64,000 nucleotides of DNA from JAHFUS01 sp035689115. Lineage in GTDB: Bacteria > Actinomycetota > Acidimicrobiia > Acidimicrobiales > GCA-2861595. The notes beneath the pieces were generated by a model. It searched no databases, had not been told where the DNA came from, and was given only the letters and a program-made list of their open reading frames with translations. The translations under genes were made by a program, and so were the position numbers. Below, in pieces: positions 45,204 through 53,045 of this stretch; within the stretch, counting starts at the first letter, position 1, and every line of letters starts with the position of its first letter. The stretch spans positions 1-64,000 of the forward strand of contig DASSMA010000042.1 in NCBI GenBank assembly GCA_035689115.1, in the 5' to 3' direction.

Positions 45204-45210
45204 CGTGTCC

Positions 45211-46143
45211 ATGACCGCTCGGATCCTGCCGGGCACCGCCAACCGGCCCCTGGCCGCCGCCATGGCGCAGGCCCTCGGGACCGAGCTCACGCAGTGCCAT
45301 GTGGACCGCTTCCCCGACGGCGAGCTGCGGCCCGTCATCGCCCCCGTCCGGGGGGAGGACGTCTACGTCGTGCAACCCACGTCGCCACCCGTGAACGAGC
45401 ACGTGGTCGAGCTGCTGCTCCTGCTCGACGCGTGCCGACGGGCGGGCGCCGACCGGGTCACCGCCGTCATCCCCTACTTCGGCTACGCCCGCCAGGACCG
45501 GCGGGCCTCGTCGGGCGAGGCGGTGGGGGCGCGGGTGGTGGCCGGCGCCATCGCCGGCGCCGGCGCCGACCGCCTGGTGGTGGTCGACCCGCACACCCTG
45601 GCCCTCGAGCCCATGTGCGACATCCCCGTGGAGATGGTCACGGCGGTGCCCGTGCTGGCCGAGGCCCTCACGGGGGTGTCCGAGGACGCCGTGCTGGTGG
45701 CTCCCGACCTGGGCGCCACCAAGCTGGCCCAGCGCTACGCCACGCTGCTCGGGCTGCCGGTGGCCATCGTGCGCAAGTCGCGGCTGAGCGGCCAGTCGGT
45801 GGTGGTCGAGGAGCTGGTCGGCGACGTGGTGGGCCGGCCGGCGGTGATCGTCGACGACATGGTCACCACCGGCGGGACGGTCGAGGCGGCCGTGCGCGCC
45901 CTGCTCGAGGCCAAGGCGGCGGACGACGTCGTGGTGGCAGCCACCCACGGGCTGTTCGCCGGCCCGGCGCCGGAGCGCCTCGGACCCCTGCCGATCGCCC
46001 GGGTGGTGGTCACCGACACGGTGCGGGTGGGCGGGACGGCCGCCCGGCCCACCGACGTGCGGTCGGTCGGGCCGCTGCTGGCCGAGACGATCCGGCGCCT
46101 GCACGCCGACGAGCCGCTCAACGAGCTGCTGGTCCACGGCTGA
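45211..46143 (+). CDS. prs: Ribose-phosphate pyrophosphokinase
   Basis: A 310-residue PRPP synthetase-like protein making PRPP from ribose 5-phosphate and ATP. It shows DRFPDGELRP, YFGYARQDR, VVVDPHT and the PRPP loop VIVDDMVTTGGT. Compared with housekeeping enzymes it lacks part of the usual N-terminus and may be a second, stress-linked copy. It is flanked by a DosR-box-like site, followed by a phosphoribosyltransferase gene, hinting at a shared PRPP-linked role. Confidence 0.9.
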   Translation: MTARILPGTANRPLAAAMAQALGTELTQCHVDRFPDGELRPVIAPVRGEDVYVVQPTSPPVNEHVVELLLLLDACRRAGADRVTAVIPYFGYARQDRRASSGEAVGARVVAGAIAGAGADRLVVVDPHTLALEPMCDIPVEMVTAVPVLAEALTGVSEDAVLVAPDLGATKLAQRYATLLGLPVAIVRKSRLSGQSVVVEELVGDVVGRPAVIVDDMVTTGGTVEAAVRALLEAKAADDVVVAATHGLFAGPAPERLGPLPIARVVVTDTVRVGGTAARPTDVRSVGPLLAETIRRLHADEPLNELLVHG

Positions 46144-46148
46144 CGGCC

Positions 46149-46162
46149 GGGACCATCGGCCC
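46149..46162 (+). promoter_or_regulatory. DosR-box-like site
   Basis: GGGACCATCGGCCC, one mismatch to the local consensus, between prs and the phosphoribosyltransferase-hydrolase gene, 53 bases before the latter's ATG. Confidence 0.65.
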
Positions 46163-46214
46163 TGGCGGGGGCCCCCACGCAGGGTGATGCTGGACCTGGC
46201 CGGGAGGTGAACAG

Positions 46215-47561
46215 ATGGCGTTCGTGGACCGGATCGAGGCGGGGCGGCGCCTGGCGGGTGCCCTCGAGCACCTGGAAGCGGAGGACGTGGTGGTGCTCGG
46301 GTTGCCCCGCGGCGGCGTTCCCGTGGCGCTGGAGGTGGCCCTCGCCCTCGACGCCCCGCTCGACGTCATCGTCGTGCGCAAGCTCGGGGTCCCGTTCCAG
46401 CCGGAGCTGGCCATGGGGGCGATCGGCGAGGGCGGCGTGCAGATCGTGAACGACGAGGTGGTCCACGCCGCCGGCGTGCGGCGGGCCGAGCTGGCCGTGG
46501 TCGAGGCCCGGGAACGGGCGGAGCTGGACCGGCGGGCCCGGCGCTTCCGCGGCGGGCGCACGCCCGTCCACCTCGACGGGCGCACGGTGGTGGTGGTCGA
46601 CGACGGCATCGCCACCGGGTCCACCGCCCGGGCCGCCTGCCAGGTCGCCCGCGCCCACGGCGCCGCCAGGGTGGTGCTGGCCGTCCCGGTGGCGCCGCCC
46701 GGCTGGGCCGAGCGGATGGGGGACGACGCCGACGAGTACGTGGCCGTCACGACCCCGTCGCCCTTCCTCGCCATCGGCCAGTTCTACGACGACTTCTCCC
46801 CCACCACCGACGAGGAAGTCGTCGAGTGCCTGGACGCAGCGGCCCGCCACCTCGACCTCGACCAGCCACCCCACGCCGCCGGCGGCCGGCGCGAGCAGGA
46901 CGTGACCGTCATGGCCGGCGGCACCGAGCTGGCCGGGCACCTCACCGTGCCGCACGCGCCCAGCGGCGTGGTGCTGTTCGCCCACGGCAGCGGGAGCAGC
47001 CGGCACAGCCCGCGCAACCGATTCGTCGCCGCCCGGTTGCACGACGCCGGCCTGGCCACCCTGCTGTTCGACCTGCTCACCCCCGAGGAGGAGCTGGACC
47101 GGGCCAACGTGTTCGACATCGGCCTCCTGGCCGAGCGCCTGGCCGGCGCCACCGCCTGGGTGCGGTCGCAGGACGTGCTCACCGGGCTGCCCGTCGGCTA
47201 CTTCGGCGCCAGCACCGGTGCCGCTGCGGCCCTGTGGGCTGCCGCCGAGCCGGGCGCCGACGTGGCCGCCGTCGTCTCGCGCGGCGGGCGTCCGGACCTG
47301 GCCGAGGACCGCCTGCCGTCGGTCTCGGCACCGACCCTGCTCGTGGTCGGCAGCCGGGACGACGTCGTGCTGGCCCTCAACCGCAAGGCCCAGGTGCGCC
47401 TGCGGTGCGAGCACGAACTCGCCATCGTCCCCCGGGCCACCCATCTCTTCGAAGAGCCCGGCGCCCTCGAGTCGACCGCCCGTCTCGCCACCGAGTGGTT
47501 CGCCGCCCACCTCGTGCCCGCTCCCCGGCTGGTGAAGGGGCCGACGGCGCCCGCCTCGTGA
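46215..47561 (+). CDS. Phosphoribosyltransferase-hydrolase fusion
   Basis: A 448-residue two-domain protein. The N-terminal ~215 residues are a phosphoribosyltransferase fold with PRPP loop VVVVDDGIATGSTARA; the C-terminal ~215 residues are an alpha/beta hydrolase of the dienelactone-hydrolase type (FAHGSGSSRHSPRN, and GYFGASTGAAAAL with a GASTG nucleophile elbow). The same fusion is Rv0571c of M. tuberculosis, a member of the DosR regulon, and a DosR-like box precedes this gene. GGGAGGTGA stands before the ATG. Substrates unknown. Confidence 0.9.
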   Translation: MAFVDRIEAGRRLAGALEHLEAEDVVVLGLPRGGVPVALEVALALDAPLDVIVVRKLGVPFQPELAMGAIGEGGVQIVNDEVVHAAGVRRAELAVVEARERAELDRRARRFRGGRTPVHLDGRTVVVVDDGIATGSTARAACQVARAHGAARVVLAVPVAPPGWAERMGDDADEYVAVTTPSPFLAIGQFYDDFSPTTDEEVVECLDAAARHLDLDQPPHAAGGRREQDVTVMAGGTELAGHLTVPHAPSGVVLFAHGSGSSRHSPRNRFVAARLHDAGLATLLFDLLTPEEELDRANVFDIGLLAERLAGATAWVRSQDVLTGLPVGYFGASTGAAAALWAAAEPGADVAAVVSRGGRPDLAEDRLPSVSAPTLLVVGSRDDVVLALNRKAQVRLRCEHELAIVPRATHLFEEPGALESTARLATEWFAAHLVPAPRLVKGPTAPAS

Positions 47562-47571
47562 CCTTCGGCCC
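47558..47571 (+). promoter_or_regulatory. DosR-box-like site
   Basis: GTGACCTTCGGCCC, one mismatch to the consensus, 62 bases before the CBS-protein ATG; it overlaps the preceding stop codon. Confidence 0.55.
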
Positions 47572-47632
47572 TCCCGGCGGCCGGCCCGGTAAGCGACGAT
47601 CACCCAAACTGGCGCCGAGACAGGAGGCACCG

Positions 47633-48049
47633 ATGGACCCGCATCCCGACGACCACGTGATCGTCATCGCCGCAACGCCGATCGTGACCGTGTCCCGCCG
47701 GGCGACCCTCCGCCAGGCCGCGAAGGCGCTGCGGACGGCCAACATCGGTGCCCTCGTGGTGCTTCCCGACCACGGCAAGCCGCTCGGGATCATCTCCGAG
47801 CGCGACGTGGTGCGGGCACTGGCCGACGGTGCCAACCCCGACGAGGTGTGGGCGGCCGACATCATGACGGAGGAACCCCGGTACATCACGCCGGCGCAGA
47901 CGATCCGCAGCGCCACCGAGGAGATGCTCACCGTCGGCGTCCGCCACCTGCCCGTGATCGACGAGGGCGAGGTCGTCGGCATGGTGGCCGCCCGCGACGC
48001 CCTGCGGGTCCTGTCGGCCGCCGTCGCCGAGCGGCAGCTCGCCCGCTGA
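47633..48049 (+). CDS. CBS-pair protein (Hrp1/Rv2626c-like)
   Basis: A 138-residue protein made of two CBS domains (TVSRRATLRQAAKALR..NIGALVVL and TITPAQTIRSATEEML-like second copy with VGVRHLPVIDEGEVVGMVAARD; shown in part). It matches in size and architecture the hypoxic response protein Hrp1 of M. tuberculosis. CBS pairs bind adenine nucleotides. CAGGAGGCACCG precedes the ATG. The DosR-like box upstream and a hairpin terminator downstream make it a single-gene unit. Confidence 0.9.
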   Translation: MDPHPDDHVIVIAATPIVTVSRRATLRQAAKALRTANIGALVVLPDHGKPLGIISERDVVRALADGANPDEVWAADIMTEEPRYITPAQTIRSATEEMLTVGVRHLPVIDEGEVVGMVAARDALRVLSAAVAERQLAR

Positions 48050-48061
48050 GCGCAACCGGTA

Positions 48062-48094
48062 GCGGGCACGACAACGAAACGTTGTCGTTCCCGC
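48062..48094. terminator. Hairpin after CBS gene
   Basis: GCGGG-c-ACGACAACG pairs with CGTTGTCGT-t-CCCGC around an AAA loop: 14 pairs and one mismatch. The inner nine pairs are identical to the hairpin at 26250-26276. It lies 13 bases after the CBS stop and 19 before the convergent acidic-protein stop. Confidence 0.75.
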
Positions 48095-48112
48095 GACCGG
48101 AAGGTGGGTAGC

Positions 48113-48439
48113 TCAGGCCTGGGCTTCCTCGGCCTCGGCCCGCTCGGCCTCCTCCTCGATGGCCCACTCGAGGTCGTCGGCGTCGAGGTCGTCGAGCGGG
48201 AGGCCCTCGTCGAGCACCGCCTCGGACACCTCGTCCTCGACGTGCAGGAGCTCGTCGGCGGGCAGGTCGTCGCGCTCCAACCGGGCTTCGAGGCCCTCGG
48301 GCGTCGACCAGAAGCCCTCGTCGTACTCGCGCATCCCGACCAGCGTCACCAAGACGTCGGGCTCGGCGGCCTCGGCGGCCGGCTCGTCGGCGATCGCGTC
48401 GTCCACCGCCACCTCGTCCAGCGGTTCGTTCGTCGGCAT
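48113..48439 (-). CDS. Small acidic protein, unknown
   Basis: A 108-residue, very acidic soluble protein (many Glu, Asp and Ala; ends with EEEAERAEAEEAQA) with no recognised family. The centre contains VLVTLVGMREYDEGFWSTPEG. GGGAGGTGA precedes the ATG. A weak DosR-box-like palindrome is 69 bases upstream. Its real size and start look reliable from the ribosome site and codon use. Confidence 0.75.
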   Translation of the reverse strand: MPTNEPLDEVAVDDAIADEPAAEAAEPDVLVTLVGMREYDEGFWSTPEGLEARLERDDLPADELLHVEDEVSEAVLDEGLPLDDLDADDLEWAIEEEAERAEAEEAQA

Positions 48440-48507
48440 GAGGTTCACCTCCCTCGTGGTCCGTGTGTCGCTACGTCGAGGGAACGCCCGTTCCGCGCGG
48501 ACGAACA

Positions 48508-48521
48508 GGGCCGGACGGCCC
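48508..48521. promoter_or_regulatory. DosR-box-like palindrome (weak)
   Basis: GGGCCGGACGGCCC, read on the minus strand as GGGCCGTCCGGCCC, three mismatches to the consensus. Upstream of the acidic-protein gene. Confidence 0.35.
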
Positions 48522-48542
48522 TTCCCGACCTCGCCGGCCGGG

Positions 48543-48770
48543 TTACGCGGCGGGCAGCGCGTGCGGGAGGCGGCGGGGCCGGTGGGACGGGTGCCGCTGC
48601 CAGCTGGCGAGGAAGCGCCGCCCCTCGGCGAAGGCCTCGCCCACCGAGGCGCCACCGGCGTAGGTGCGCTCGGCCACGGCGACGGCCCGGGCGACGGCGT
48701 CGGCGTCGCCCGGCAGGACCCGGGACGCCCAGGTCGACACGAGGTGGGCGACGGCCAGCTCCTCGGTCAT
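48543..48770 (-). CDS. Small protein, unknown (75 aa)
   Basis: A 75-residue soluble protein starting MTEELAVAHLVSTWASRVLPG, with a helical body and a basic, His/Pro/Arg-rich tail. No family recognised. Its ATG shares a base with the stop of the 46-residue gene upstream (TGATG), so both are likely translated together, probably under the two DosR-box-like sites near 49.0 kb. Confidence 0.6.
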   Translation of the reverse strand: MTEELAVAHLVSTWASRVLPGDADAVARAVAVAERTYAGGASVGEAFAEGRRFLASWQRHPSHRPRRLPHALPAA

Positions 48771-48910
48771 CAGGCGGCCTGGTCCTTCACCAGCTCGCCG
48801 GCGGTGCGCAGGCTCGGGTCGAACCGGGGCCGGGAGGGCTCCTCGACGGTGCCGCTGAATGCCTCGTTGATCAGTCGCAGCACCTCTTCGCACCGCTCCT
48901 GCACCGTCAT
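48770..48910 (-). CDS. Very small protein, unknown (46 aa)
   Basis: A 46-residue protein, MTVQERCEEVLRLINEAFSG followed by a Pro/Arg-rich middle and a helical end (GELVKDQAA). It is supported by GGGGAG just before the ATG, by GC-rich third codon positions and by the TGATG junction with the next gene. Two DosR-box-like sites face its promoter region. Function unknown. Confidence 0.6.
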   Translation of the reverse strand: MTVQERCEEVLRLINEAFSGTVEEPSRPRFDPSLRTAGELVKDQAA

Positions 48911-48975
48911 GGCTCTCCCCTTTGCCGGCGATCAACTGTTAGGAACACGATCCCCTTCGCGGCATTCCGATACCA

Positions 48976-48989
48976 GGGACCTTTGGCCC
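48976..48989 (+). promoter_or_regulatory. DosR-box-like site 1 of pair
   Basis: GGGACCTTTGGCCC, one mismatch to the consensus, 66 bases upstream of the 46-residue gene. Confidence 0.6.
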
Positions 48990-48996
48990 CTTCGGG

Positions 48997-49011
48997 AGGC
49001 CGAAAGGTCCC
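48997..49011 (-). promoter_or_regulatory. DosR-box-like site 2 of pair
   Basis: Minus strand GGGACCTTTCGGCCT, in opposite orientation and with one extra base between half-sites; about two helical turns from site 1, as is common for tandem DosR boxes. Confidence 0.5.
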
Positions 49012-49252
49012 TCCGGACGCGACTGCGGCCGCCCCCCCGGCGCCTGGAGCGCAGGGGAGCGGCCGTGTCGGGGTGGGCCAGGCGGGGAGAGGCGCCGGCC
49101 CACCGGTCAGCCGCGCACGATGGGCACCTTGGTCGCAGCCGACGTCTGGTCGAAGCGTTGCCGTCGCACCAGTGCCATGCCATCTCCCGTGACTCCCGAT
49201 CGGGAAACCCGATCTCCGGCGCTCAGTCTCGCCCCTCTGCGTCTGCCCCCCA

Positions 49253-49266
49253 GAGGCGAAGGTCCC
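49253..49266 (-). promoter_or_regulatory. DosR-box-like half site (weak)
   Basis: Minus strand GGGACCTTCGCCTC: the first ten bases equal the consensus, the second half is poor. It lies about 84 bases before the response-regulator start. Confidence 0.3.
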
Positions 49267-49324
49267 ATCCCCGCCGCCTGTCGGCCCGGGGCGGTCCGCC
49301 CTGTCGGACGCGTGCGCGGTGGGC

Positions 49325-49330
49325 GATAGT
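49325..49330 (+). promoter_or_regulatory. -10 element of two-component operon
   Basis: GATAGT, then six bases, then the GTG at 49337; a leaderless transcript is predicted. TGTCGG at 17 bases upstream is a poor -35. Confidence 0.5.
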
Positions 49331-49336
49331 GGACGG

Positions 49337-50053
49337 GTGGCCATCAGCGACACGCCGGCGCCCGTGGATGCGCCGCCCCGGCTCCTGGTCGTCGAGGACG
49401 ACGACAGCATCGCCTCGCCCCTCGCCGAGGGCCTGGAGCGGGAGGGCTTCAGCGTGGAGCGGGCGCGCACCGGCGCCGAGGCGATGGCCTCCCCGCCCGT
49501 CGACCTGGTGCTGCTCGACCTCGGCCTGCCCGACATCGAGGGCAGCGAGGTGTGCCGCAGGCTCCGGAGCCGCTCGGCGGTCCCCATCATCGTGCTCACC
49601 GCCAGGGGGGACGAGTTCGACCGGGTCCTCCTCCTCGAGCTGGGGGCCGACGACTACGTGGTGAAGCCCTTCGGCTTCCGGGAGCTGGTGGCGCGCATCC
49701 GGGCCGTCCGCCGGCGCACCGCCGCCCCACCCGTGGACGGGTCGCCGGCGGCGGCCGTGCAGGAGCTCGGTGCACTGGCGATCGACCGGCGGGCGCGGCG
49801 GGCACGGCTGGGCGGCGACGAGGTCCACCTCACGCCGAAGGAGTTCGACCTCCTGGCCGCCCTGGCCGACGACCCCGGTGCGGTGCACCGGCGGGAGGAC
49901 CTCATCACCGAGGTGTGGGACGAGCACTGGTGGGGGCCGACCAAGACCCTCGACGTCCACGTGGCCGCCCTGCGCCGCAAGCTGGGCGACCGGCGCTGGA
50001 TCACCGCCGTCCGGGGTGTGGGCTACCGCCTCGAGGACCCCGGCGCACCGTGA
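49337..50053 (+). CDS. OmpR-type response regulator
   Basis: A 238-residue regulator with receiver domain (LLVVEDDDS, phospho-Asp61 in LVLLDLGLPD, VLTARGDEFDR, KPFGFREL) and a winged-helix DNA-binding domain (LTPKEFDLLAAL, TLDVHVAALRRKLGD, GVGYRL). The GTG at 49337 is chosen because it follows GATAGT by six bases. The stop overlaps the kinase GTG (GTGA). The direct repeats TTACCG upstream of the gene at 51598 are candidate targets. Confidence 0.93.
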   Translation: MAISDTPAPVDAPPRLLVVEDDDSIASPLAEGLEREGFSVERARTGAEAMASPPVDLVLLDLGLPDIEGSEVCRRLRSRSAVPIIVLTARGDEFDRVLLLELGADDYVVKPFGFRELVARIRAVRRRTAAPPVDGSPAAAVQELGALAIDRRARRARLGGDEVHLTPKEFDLLAALADDPGAVHRREDLITEVWDEHWWGPTKTLDVHVAALRRKLGDRRWITAVRGVGYRLEDPGAP

Positions 50054-51483
50054 TCCGCCGCCTCCTGGCCGCCTATCTCAGCATCACCGCCTTCGCCCTC
50101 GTCGTCCTGGGTGTGCCCCTCGGGCTCACTTTCGCCCGTGGCGAGCGGGACCGGCTGTACGCCGACATCGAGCGCGACGCCACGACGGTGGCCACCCTGG
50201 TGGAAGACCCGATGGAGGCCGGCTCGGCGCCGAACATCGGCAAAGTCATGGCCGACTACCGCCGGCGGACGAACGGCCGCATCCTCGTCGTCGACACCAC
50301 CGGGCGGAGCGTGGCCGACTCCGCGGGCCCGACCGGACGTGACTACGCCGGCCGGCCGGAGGTGGCCGACGCCCTCGACGGGCACCGGGCCGTGGGCACC
50401 CGCCCGGGCGACGACGGCGAGCCCCCCGTCGTGTACGTGGCCCTCCCTGTGGCCTCGGGTGGCGCCGTCCACGGCGCCGTCCGGGTCACGTTCCCCACCA
50501 CCTCGATCGACGAGCGCGTCCGGGCCGCCTGGCTGCGGCTGGGCGCCCTCTCTGGGATCGTCCTGGCCGTCGTCGCCGGCGCCGGCCTGCTGCTGGCCCG
50601 CAGCGTCACCCGGCCGGTGCGGGCCATGGAGACGGCCGCCGAGCGGGTGGCCGACGGCGACCTCACGGCGCGCGTCGACACCGGGACCGGCCCGCCCGAG
50701 GTCCGGCGGCTGGCCGCCACGTTCAACCGCACGGCCGAGCGGCTCGACGAGCTGGTCGGTGCCCAGCAGCGCTTCGTGGCCGACGCCGCCCACCAGCTGC
50801 GCTCGCCCCTCACCGCCCTGCGGCTGCGCCTCGAGAACGTCGAGGCGCAGGTGCCGCCCGACGAGGTGCCGAGGATCGAGGCGGCCGTGGACGAGGTCCA
50901 GCGCCTCAGCCGCATCGTCGACGGCCTGCTGGTGCTGGCCCGCAGCGACGCCGAACACCAGCCGGTCGTCGCCGTGGACCTCGCCGCCCTGGCCGCCGAG
51001 CGGGTGGACGCCTGGACCGACGTGGCCGAAGCCCAGGACGTGACGCTGGCGCCCGAGACTCCGCCCCACCTCTGGGTCAAGGCGCCCGAAGGCGGCGTGG
51101 AGCAGATCGTCGACAACCTGCTCTCCAACGCCCTGGCGGTGGCCCCCGAGGGCTCCACCGTGGCCGTCCGGGTCGAGGCGACGCCGGCCGGCGGCGCCCT
51201 GCACGTGGTGGACGAGGGGCCGGGCATGCCGGAAGCCGACCGCCGCCGGGCGTTCGACCGGTTCTGGCGCGGGACCACGTCGTCGCCCGGCTCCGGCCTC
51301 GGCCTGCCGATCGTTCGCCACCTGGCGCGGGCGGCCGGCGGCGACGCCCGGCTGGAGGCCGGTCCCGGCGACCGCGGCGTGGACGCGGTGGTCGAGCTGC
51401 CGGCCCAGCCGGCACCGGGCGGACGGGGCCGGGGCGGGTCGCCGTCGCGGCGGCAGGGGCCGTCCTCGCTCGCCCGCTCGTAG
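50050..51483 (+). CDS. Sensor histidine kinase (HisKA)
   Basis: A 477-residue membrane kinase: helix near 7-27, extracytoplasmic sensor (about 30-160), second helix near 165-185 (GIVLAVVAGAGLLLARS), HAMP, then HisKA with ADAAHQLRSPLTALRLRLE (phospho-His248) and HATPase with NLLSNALAVAPEG and DEGPGMPEADR, GSGLGLPIV. The C-terminal tail is Gly/Arg/Ser-rich. Coupled to the preceding regulator. Genes after it encode an ApbE and a ferric-reductase-like protein, a common setting for such pairs in actinobacteria. Confidence 0.93.
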   Translation: MIRRLLAAYLSITAFALVVLGVPLGLTFARGERDRLYADIERDATTVATLVEDPMEAGSAPNIGKVMADYRRRTNGRILVVDTTGRSVADSAGPTGRDYAGRPEVADALDGHRAVGTRPGDDGEPPVVYVALPVASGGAVHGAVRVTFPTTSIDERVRAAWLRLGALSGIVLAVVAGAGLLLARSVTRPVRAMETAAERVADGDLTARVDTGTGPPEVRRLAATFNRTAERLDELVGAQQRFVADAAHQLRSPLTALRLRLENVEAQVPPDEVPRIEAAVDEVQRLSRIVDGLLVLARSDAEHQPVVAVDLAALAAERVDAWTDVAEAQDVTLAPETPPHLWVKAPEGGVEQIVDNLLSNALAVAPEGSTVAVRVEATPAGGALHVVDEGPGMPEADRRRAFDRFWRGTTSSPGSGLGLPIVRHLARAAGGDARLEAGPGDRGVDAVVELPAQPAPGGRGRGGSPSRRQGPSSLARS

Positions 51484-51511
51484 CCCTTTGCACCAATGGG
51501 GCCGCTGACCT

Positions 51512-51564
51512 TTACCGATCCATTACCGCATCGCGACCGGCCCCTGAAGTACAGATCGTTACCG
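51512..51564 (+). promoter_or_regulatory. TTACCG direct repeats, possible OmpR-type binding site
   Basis: TTACCG occurs at 51512-51517, 51523-51528 and 51559-51564. The first two are 11 bases apart, one helical turn, as OmpR-family dimers require. They precede the small secreted-protein gene, suggesting control by the adjacent two-component system. Confidence 0.5.
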
Positions 51565-51597
51565 TCGTATCGAAGCCATTCGTCGACAGGAACGACC

Positions 51598-51915
51598 GTG
51601 GAGCGCAAGAGGGCCGTCATCGCCGCCGGCGCCGTTTCGGGGACGCTGTTCGCCGTCACGTCGGCCGTGTCCCTCCACCAGCTCGTCCTGTCCCTTCCGC
51701 CCGATGGCGGCGCCGGCGCCCTTCGCCCTGTCACCGGCGCCGCCGTCGAGCAGCAGACCGCCCTCGCCGCGCCGGAGGCTCCGGCAGTGGCCCCCCCGAC
51801 GGCGCAGGCGCTCACGACCTCCGGCGCCAGCACCGTCGCCCGCCTCGGGCTGGGGGACAGCCACTCCGGGGCCGACGGCCGCGAGGGCGGGGCCGGCGAC
51901 CGTGACGACGGCTGA
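51598..51915 (+). CDS. Small membrane-anchored protein with TSGAST motif
   Basis: A 105-residue protein with one N-terminal membrane helix (about 6-30) and an outside part rich in Ala, Pro and Thr, with TTSGAST at 73-79 and an acidic, Gly-rich tail. S/T-G-A-S/T is the heart of the motif that ApbE flavinylates, though the usual Asp before it is missing. The GTG follows ACAGGAACGACC. Its end overlaps the next gene by 14 bases, and apbE follows, so a redox role is possible but unproven. Confidence 0.65.
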   Translation: MERKRAVIAAGAVSGTLFAVTSAVSLHQLVLSLPPDGGAGALRPVTGAAVEQQTALAAPEAPAVAPPTAQALTTSGASTVARLGLGDSHSGADGREGGAGDRDDG

Positions 51916-52147
51916 GCGCCGGCGCCACCCGGCGGCTGCCGCCCGCGTCCTGGCCACCGGCCTCAGCGCCTCCCTGGCCGCCGCCCTCGTCGGGGCCTTC
52001 GCCGCCGGCGCGCAGCACGCGGCGGCGCCCGCCGTCCAGCCGGCGGCCGGGCAGGCGCAGGGCGCTGGCGGCGGCGCCTTCGTGCTCGCGCCGCCGGCCG
52101 TCGTGCGGCCTGCGCTCCCGCCGGTCGCCACCAGCGGTGCCAGCTGA
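51902..52147 (+). CDS. Small membrane-anchored protein ending in TSGAS
   Basis: An 81-residue protein with a basic start, one hydrophobic helix (about 15-38) and an Ala/Pro/Gln-rich outside part that ends ATSGAS. It looks like a short relative of the preceding gene. Start GTG at 51902 lies inside the previous gene's end; the stop overlaps apbE by 11 bases. No family recognised. Confidence 0.55.
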   Translation: MTTAERRRHPAAAARVLATGLSASLAAALVGAFAAGAQHAAAPAVQPAAGQAQGAGGGAFVLAPPAVVRPALPPVATSGAS

Positions 52148-53045
52148 GCCGGCCGAGATCCGGTTCCCCACCATGGGGACGGCCGCCCACGTCGTGGTGG
52201 TGGGCGGGCCGGACGGCCTGGCCGAGCAGGCCGTCCGCCGCCTGGCCGAGCTGGAGCGGCGGTGGAGCCGCTTCCTTCCCGACTCCGAGGTGAGCCGGCT
52301 GAACCGGGCGGGCGGGCGACTGGCCGTCGTGTCCCCCGACACCGCGCTCCTCGTCGAGCGGGCGGTCGAGGCATGGCAGCGCACGGCGGGCGCCTACGAC
52401 CCCACCGTGCTCCCCGCTCTCGTGGCCGCCGGCTACGACCGCGACTTCGCCGCCGTGCCGGCCGACGGGCCGGCGCCGGCCGGCGAGGCCGGTCCGCCGC
52501 CCGGATGCGGCGGCATCGTGGTGCACCGGCCGTTCAACGGCGTGGTCCTGCCGGCCGGCGTGGCGCTCGACCCCGGCGGCATCGGCAAGGGCCTGGCCGC
52601 CGACGTGGTGACGGCCGAGCTGGTGGAGGCCGGCGCCGCCGGCGCCATGGTGAACGTCGGCGGCGACCTCCGGGTGCGGGGGGAGCCGCCGGAGGGCGAC
52701 ACCTGGTCCATCGCCGTGGAGCATCCGCTGCACCCGGAACGCCACCTGCTCGAGCTGGGCCTGGTCGACGGGGCGGTCGCCACCAGCAGCCGGCTGCGCC
52801 GGCGGTGGACCCGCGGCGGCCGCGCCCTGCACCACCTCATCGACCCCCGCACGGGCCAGCCGGTCGCCGGCCCCCTGGTCGCCGTCACCGTCGTGGCGGC
52901 CGACGGCTGGTGGGCGGAGGCGGCCACCAAGGCCGTCTTCGTGGGCCCGGCGGGCGGCCCGCCGCCGCCCCGCACGCACGTCGCCACCGTGGCCGAGGAC
53001 GGCACCGTGCGCCTCGACCCGGCCCTCGTGCCGGTGATGGCATGA
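52137..53045 (+). CDS. apbE: FAD:protein FMN transferase
   Basis: A 302-residue ApbE family enzyme that links FMN to Ser/Thr of target proteins. It shows RFPTMGTAAHVVVVG at the start, LERRWSRFLPDSEVSRLN, DPGGIGKGLAAD, NVGGDLRVRG and HHLIDPRTGQPV. No signal peptide is visible, which is common in actinobacteria for lumen-facing or cytosolic forms. The GTG start overlaps the previous gene; the stop overlaps the next (ATGA). Confidence 0.93.
   Translation: MPAEPAEIRFPTMGTAAHVVVVGGPDGLAEQAVRRLAELERRWSRFLPDSEVSRLNRAGGRLAVVSPDTALLVERAVEAWQRTAGAYDPTVLPALVAAGYDRDFAAVPADGPAPAGEAGPPPGCGGIVVHRPFNGVVLPAGVALDPGGIGKGLAADVVTAELVEAGAAGAMVNVGGDLRVRGEPPEGDTWSIAVEHPLHPERHLLELGLVDGAVATSSRLRRRWTRGGRALHHLIDPRTGQPVAGPLVAVTVVAADGWWAEAATKAVFVGPAGGPPPPRTHVATVAEDGTVRLDPALVPVMA

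Larger units (their letters stand above)
48911..49336. other. 426-base divergent regulatory gap
   Basis: No gene is supported here. The left part holds two inverted DosR-box-like sites (48976-48989 and 48997-49011) for the small-protein pair; a 12-base palindrome TCCCGATCGGGA lies at 49194-49205; a half-conserved box lies at 49253-49266 and a -10-like GATAGT at 49325-49330 before the two-component operon. Confidence 0.6.

Noticed and set aside
49120..49329. Small plus-strand gene in the 48.9-49.3 kb gap
   Set aside because: No ribosome site, composition like a shadow frame, and it overlaps the predicted regulatory sites and -10 of the next operon.
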